Below are positions 60,736 through 64,000 of a stretch of 64,000 nt of DNA, one piece after another. Positions within the stretch are counted from its first letter, which is position 1. The number at the start of each line of letters is the position of its first letter. Where the stretch lies: the NCBI GenBank assembly GCA_036526135.1, contig DATCZA010000008.1, positions 81,503 through 145,502 of the forward strand, read 5' to 3'. Origin of the DNA: UBA2965 sp036526135. GTDB lineage: Bacteria; Pseudomonadota; Gammaproteobacteria; Pseudomonadales; Azotimanducaceae. The position numbers were made by a program, and so were the translations under genes. Below the pieces are notes generated by a model. The model worked only from the letters and a program-made list of their open reading frames with translations, did no database searches and was not told the DNA's origin.

Positions 60736-62451
60736 TCAGGCCTTCCAGCGCCGGTTCAGCGCCGAGACGATCGCCATGAACGACGCGGTAATCGTATTCC
60801 GGCTCACGCCGACGCCGTAGCAGCGCCCCTGCTTGGGATCATCGATGGCGACCAGACAGAACGCATCGGCGTCCTTCCCCGTCGTCATGGCGTGCTCGTG
60901 ATAGTCAATGATGTTCAAAGGCTCGTTGAGCGTCTCGACCATGCCGTTGACGAACGCCTCGATGGGGCCGGACCCTTCACCGTCGATGGTCACCTGCTGC
61001 TCGTTGACCTCTACCCGCGCAATACAGCGCTGATCAGACGTCCGGCCGGTGAGCAGGTCGAAGTCGACCAGCCGATAGGGACCGGAATCGACCACATACT
61101 CTTTCTTCAGGGCCTCGAGGATCTCGTCGGTCTTGATCTCCCGGCCCTGACTCTCGGTCAGCTGCTGCACCACGGCGCTGAACTCGACGAGCATTTCCCG
61201 CGGTAAGGCTATGCCGAAGTGCTCCTCGAGCAGAAAACCCACCCCGCCCTTGCCGGACTGGCTGTTCACCCGGACCGTTTCCTTGTAGGAGGAACCGACG
61301 TCGGCGGGATCGATGGGCAGGTAGGGCACTTCCCAGTGATCCCTGTCCACCTTGGCCATGCCTTTGCGGATCGCATCCTGGTGGGAGCCGGAGAAGGCGG
61401 TGAACACCAGATCTCCCGCATAGGGATGGCGCTCGTGAACCGGCAGCTTGTTGATCTCCTCCACCGTCGCCCGGATACGCGGCATGTCACGGAAGTCGAG
61501 CTCGGGGTCCACGCCCTGGCTGAAGAGATTCATCGCCATGGTGACGATGTCGCAGTTTCCCGTGCGCTCGCCGTTACCGAACAGCGTCCCTTCAACCCGC
61601 TCGGCGCCCGCCATCAGCGCAAGCTCCGTAGCGGCGATCCCGGTGCCGCGATCGTTGTGGGTATGAAGGCTGATCACCGTGCTGTCCCGCCTCGAGAAAT
61701 TCCGTACGAACCACTCGATCTGATCGGCGTAGATGTTGGGTGTGGCCATCTCCACCGTCGACGGCAGGTTGATGATCATCGGATCGTCCGGGGTGGCGCC
61801 CCACTCCTCGGCCACGGCGGTGCAGATGTCCACGGCAAAGTCGAGCTCCGTACCGGTAAAGCTTTCCGGCGAGTACTCGAACGTGATATCGGAATCCAGG
61901 GTCTCGAGGCCCGCCTTGACCAGGCGCGTTCCCCGCACCGCCAGGTCGATGATCCCGGAGCGGTCCATCTCGAACACCACGCGGCGCTGCAATTCCGAAG
62001 TCGAGTTGTATAGGTGAAAGATCACCTTCGGCGCGCCACGAAGCGCCTCCACGGTTCTGGCAATCAGCTCCTCGCGAGCCTGGCAGAGCACCTGAATGGC
62101 GACGCCGTCCGGGATCCTGCCCTCGTCGATGATGCGGCGAATGAAATCGAAATCGGGCTGCGAGGCGGCCGGAAAACCCACTTCGATCTCAGCAAACCCG
62201 ACACCGACCAGCAGGTCGAACATTCGCAGTTTCTCGGCCACGTTCATCGGGTCGATCAGCGCCTGATTGCCGTCGCGCAGATCCACGCTGCACCACCGCG
62301 GAGCCGTGGTCAGGGTCCGGGTCGGCCATTGCCGGTCCGGCAGGTCGATGGCCTGAAAGGCACGGTACTTTTGGAAAGGCATGGTGTTCGCCGCGCGACC
62401 GCCGGTTGGCTGGCGCTGGGCCCGGAAGGGGGATTGGGTTTGCTCACTCAT
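60736..62451 (-). CDS. leuA: 2-isopropylmalate synthase
   Basis: LeuA condenses 2-ketoisovalerate with acetyl-CoA, the committed step of leucine synthesis. The 571-residue product is of the long type (about 550-600 residues): catalytic domain with CSVDLRDGNQALIDPMNV (metal Asp), SLHTHNDRGTG (metal His), GNGERTGNCDIV, and the C-terminal allosteric LeuA dimer domain. Residues MSEQTQSPFRAQRQPTGG before MPFQKYRAF look non-conserved. It is preceded by its own promoter and a leucine-rich leader. Confidence 0.96.
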   Translation of the reverse strand: MSEQTQSPFRAQRQPTGGRAANTMPFQKYRAFQAIDLPDRQWPTRTLTTAPRWCSVDLRDGNQALIDPMNVAEKLRMFDLLVGVGFAEIEVGFPAASQPDFDFIRRIIDEGRIPDGVAIQVLCQAREELIARTVEALRGAPKVIFHLYNSTSELQRRVVFEMDRSGIIDLAVRGTRLVKAGLETLDSDITFEYSPESFTGTELDFAVDICTAVAEEWGATPDDPMIINLPSTVEMATPNIYADQIEWFVRNFSRRDSTVISLHTHNDRGTGIAATELALMAGAERVEGTLFGNGERTGNCDIVTMAMNLFSQGVDPELDFRDMPRIRATVEEINKLPVHERHPYAGDLVFTAFSGSHQDAIRKGMAKVDRDHWEVPYLPIDPADVGSSYKETVRVNSQSGKGGVGFLLEEHFGIALPREMLVEFSAVVQQLTESQGREIKTDEILEALKKEYVVDSGPYRLVDFDLLTGRTSDQRCIARVEVNEQQVTIDGEGSGPIEAFVNGMVETLNEPLNIIDYHEHAMTTGKDADAFCLVAIDDPKQGRCYGVGVSRNTITASFMAIVSALNRRWKA

Positions 62452-62540
62452 TGTTCTTCGCCTGCGAGGTCTTTCTCGCTGCTGCTGGTCCCGGAGGATC
62501 GTTAAGGTTTCGTATGGGGTGGGCGGAATGCCCTTTTGCG

Positions 62541-62566
62541 TAAGTATTGGCCGGCTACGCCGGCAG
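62541..62566 (-). promoter_or_regulatory. Hairpin over the stop of the leuA leader peptide
   Basis: On the minus strand GCCGGC-GTA-GCCGGC forms a 6-bp GC stem spanning the leader's last codons and stop (62552-62566). A GGGC/GCCC pair lies about 20 nt further on. Either could be part of an attenuator, but neither ends in a T tract. Confidence 0.35.
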
Positions 62567-62614
62567 TCGCAGCAGCGCCAGAAGAGACAGATTTGGACGG
62601 TGATGAGAGTTCAA
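62555..62614 (-). CDS. Leucine-rich leader peptide of leuA
   Basis: A TTG start at 62614, preceded by GGGAG 5 nt upstream, opens a 19-codon frame, MNSHHRPNLSLLALLRLPA, ending at TAG 62557. Six of nine residues 9-17 are leucine. It begins about 20-30 nt after the predicted transcription start and ends ~100 nt before leuA. leu operon leaders with Leu codon runs control leuA by attenuation in other gammaproteobacteria. The start codon is TTG rather than ATG, and no clear intrinsic terminator was found, so the mechanism is open. Confidence 0.65.
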   Translation of the reverse strand: MNSHHRPNLSLLALLRLPA

Positions 62615-62638
62615 TTCAGCTCCCGAATCGTGGCCGCG

Positions 62639-62667
62639 ACTATAGCCAGCCGGGGAGGATTTGCCAA
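62639..62667 (-). promoter_or_regulatory. leuA promoter
   Basis: On the minus strand TTGGCA (62667-62662) and TATAGT (62644-62639) are separated by 17 nt, close to the sigma-70 consensus. It begins right after the purT stop and predicts transcription from near 62632, giving a ~180-nt leader with the leucine-rich peptide. Confidence 0.65.
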
Positions 62668-62676
62668 CCCTGCTGA

Positions 62677-63864
62677 TCAGTCGTCAAACGACCACCGAAT
62701 GGCTGCGGCTGCCGCGTTGGCCTTCTTGCGGGCATCGTCCACGTCCCGCCCCCGGGCCAGCGCGACGCCCATGCGCCGCTCGCCCGCTACCTCGGGCTTT
62801 CCGAACAGACGCAAATCCGTGCCCGGCTCCGCGAGCGCGGCTTCGAACCCCTCGAACCTGACGGCGCGCGATTCTCCCTCCACCAGCACGACGCTGGATG
62901 CCGAGGGCCCGTGCTGCTGGATGTGAGGAATCGGCAATCCGAGAATGGCCCGGGCGTGCAGCGCAAACTCCGAGAGATCCTGGCTTAGGAGCGTCACCAT
63001 TCCGGTGTCGTGGGGGCGCGGGCTCACCTCGCTGAAATAGACCTGGTCGCCTGCGATGAAAAACTCCATACCGAAGAGACCACGACCTCCGAGCTCACCG
63101 GTGACCAGCTCGCCTATGCGCTTGCATTCCGCCAACGCCGCTTCGGCCATGGGCTGAGGCTGCCAGGACTCCTGATAGTCGCCGCCGGCCTGACGATGCC
63201 CGATGGGCGCACAGAACGACGTGCCTCCGACATGGCGGACGGTGAGGAGCGTGATCTCGTAATCGAAATCCACGAAACCCTCCACGATCACCTTGTCGGC
63301 ACCACCCCTGGCCCCGGCCTGCGCGTAGTCCCAGGCAGCGGCAGCGTCGGCCGCCGTGCGAACCGTGGACTGGCCCTTGCCCGAGGAGCTCATCACGGGC
63401 TTGACCACACAGGGAACGCCGATCTCCTGTATGGCCTCGTCGTACTCTTCGCGCGTCGCCGCAAATCGGTAGGGCGAGGTGCGCACGCCCAGGGTCTCGG
63501 AAGCCAGGCGCCGGATGCCCTCGCGGTCCATCGTGAGCCGGGCTGCCCTGGCCGTCGGGATGACCGTCAGGCCCTCGGATTCCAACTCCACCAGGACCTC
63601 GGTGGCGATGGCTTCGATCTCGGGGACCACCATGTCGGGCTTCTCCAGCGCGATCACCTCACGAAGCGCGTCGCCGTCGAGCATGCTGATCACGTGGCTG
63701 CGATGGGCGACCTGCATTCCCGGCGCGTTGGCGTATCGGTCGACGGCAATGACCTCCACGCCGAGCCTCTGCAGCTCGATGACCACTTCCTTACCGAGCT
63801 CGCCGGCACCGAGCATCATTACTCGCGTTGCGTTGCCCGCCAGCGGCGTCCCTATGCTCGTCAT
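62677..63864 (-). CDS. purT: Formate-dependent GAR transformylase
   Basis: PurT formylates glycinamide ribonucleotide using formate and ATP, an alternative to PurN. The 395-residue ATP-grasp protein has VMMLGAGELGKEVVIELQRLG, VVKPVMSSSGKGQSTV and MEFFIAGDQVYFSEVSPRPHDTGMVTL. ATG 63864 overlaps the stop of the upstream gene (TCATGA); the longer frame lies in that gene. Confidence 0.96.
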   Translation of the reverse strand: MTSIGTPLAGNATRVMMLGAGELGKEVVIELQRLGVEVIAVDRYANAPGMQVAHRSHVISMLDGDALREVIALEKPDMVVPEIEAIATEVLVELESEGLTVIPTARAARLTMDREGIRRLASETLGVRTSPYRFAATREEYDEAIQEIGVPCVVKPVMSSSGKGQSTVRTAADAAAAWDYAQAGARGGADKVIVEGFVDFDYEITLLTVRHVGGTSFCAPIGHRQAGGDYQESWQPQPMAEAALAECKRIGELVTGELGGRGLFGMEFFIAGDQVYFSEVSPRPHDTGMVTLLSQDLSEFALHARAILGLPIPHIQQHGPSASSVVLVEGESRAVRFEGFEAALAEPGTDLRLFGKPEVAGERRMGVALARGRDVDDARKKANAAAAAIRWSFDD

Positions 63865-64000
63865 GACGTGATGTCCACACTTTCCTGTTCGGATAACTCG
63901 GCAAGATACCACCGGGCGCGCTCGACATATCCTTCAGCGCTCACTCGCAGCCCCGCAATCTGCTCATCAACCAGCTCCCTGACCACCTTGCCGGGCGACC
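63861..64000 (-). CDS. Gamma carbonic anhydrase-like protein, 5' part outside window
   Basis: Only the last ~45 codons are present: SPGKVVRELVDEQIAGLRVS and a helical tail AEGYVERARWYLAELSEQ. The GSPxKVVREL(T/S)DEE(I/V)AGL pattern followed by a YV-x-x-A-R helix is the C-terminal end of YrdA/PaaY-type gamma carbonic anhydrases, after the hexapeptide beta-helix. The stop codon overlaps the purT start. The metal-binding histidines would be outside the window, so activity cannot be judged. Confidence 0.7.
   Translation of the reverse strand, partial: SPGKVVRELVDEQIAGLRVSAEGYVERARWYLAELSEQESVDITS

Noticed and set aside
62513..62535. Terminator-like GGGCGGAATGCCCTTTT on the plus strand in the leuA leader
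   Set aside because: The stem is only 4-5 bp with four T, and no plus-strand gene leads into it; transcription from the yfjD-like gene would have to cross leuA.

Overview
The window is a contiguous piece of a GC-rich gammaproteobacterial chromosome made almost entirely of core genes. Placement rests on gene order: rpsB-tsf-pyrH-frr-uppS-cdsA-rseP-bamA-skp-lpxD, rpoE-rseA-rseB-rseC-mucD-lepA-lepB-rnc-era-recO, xerD-dsbC-recJ-hom-prfB-lysS, and rpsP-rimM-trmD-rplS next to ffh. Family-level markers agree: SdhE/YgfX, RsmJ, PlsB, PurT, RseA/B/C and an EXDD-type RelA. No phage, insertion sequence, CRISPR array, rRNA or tRNA was seen. The lineage within the class cannot be fixed from this window alone.

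Layout. Positions 1-10034 (minus) form the translation/envelope block from rpsB down to a truncated lpxD, with the usual dxr gene missing between cdsA and rseP. Positions 10279-23232 (plus) carry map-glnD-dapC-dapD-dapE (N-terminal Met removal, nitrogen signalling, succinylase route to lysine), then three type II secretion genes gspN-gspC-gspD, then plsB. rsmJ and tsaB (minus) and moeA (plus) follow. From 40262 down to 26013 (minus) runs a long co-directional array: the sigma-E module, mucD, lepA, lepB, a DUF4845 gene, rnc, era, recO, rlmD, relA, adk, and finally a pure-repeat lysine/alanine histone H1-like gene with its own apparent promoter. nadB (plus), sdhE/ygfX (minus) and ygfZ (plus) come next, then a three-gene valine-degradation cluster (minus), then ung, lysS, prfB (with a programmed +1 frameshift), recJ, hom, dsbC and xerD. 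After an intergenic gap come rplS-trmD-rimM-rpsP and ffh (minus), a ypjD/yfjD-like pair (plus), leuA and purT (minus), and the tail of a gamma carbonic anhydrase-like gene at the right edge.

The most interesting material is non-coding. Between xerD and rplS, on the plus strand, a near-consensus sigma-54 promoter (54833-54848) is followed about 150 nt later by a 14-bp terminator hairpin and T tract. The transcript between them should fold into three stem-loops with C-rich, anti-Shine-Dalgarno-like loops, so this is a strong candidate for an undescribed sigma-54-dependent regulatory RNA. Other candidates are a leucine-rich leader peptide with its own promoter ahead of leuA, an rpsB leader hairpin that would hide the Shine-Dalgarno sequence, a GGA-loop hairpin plus 11-bp tandem repeat ahead of rseA, and a 32-codon ORF with a 5' hairpin ahead of the histone-like gene.
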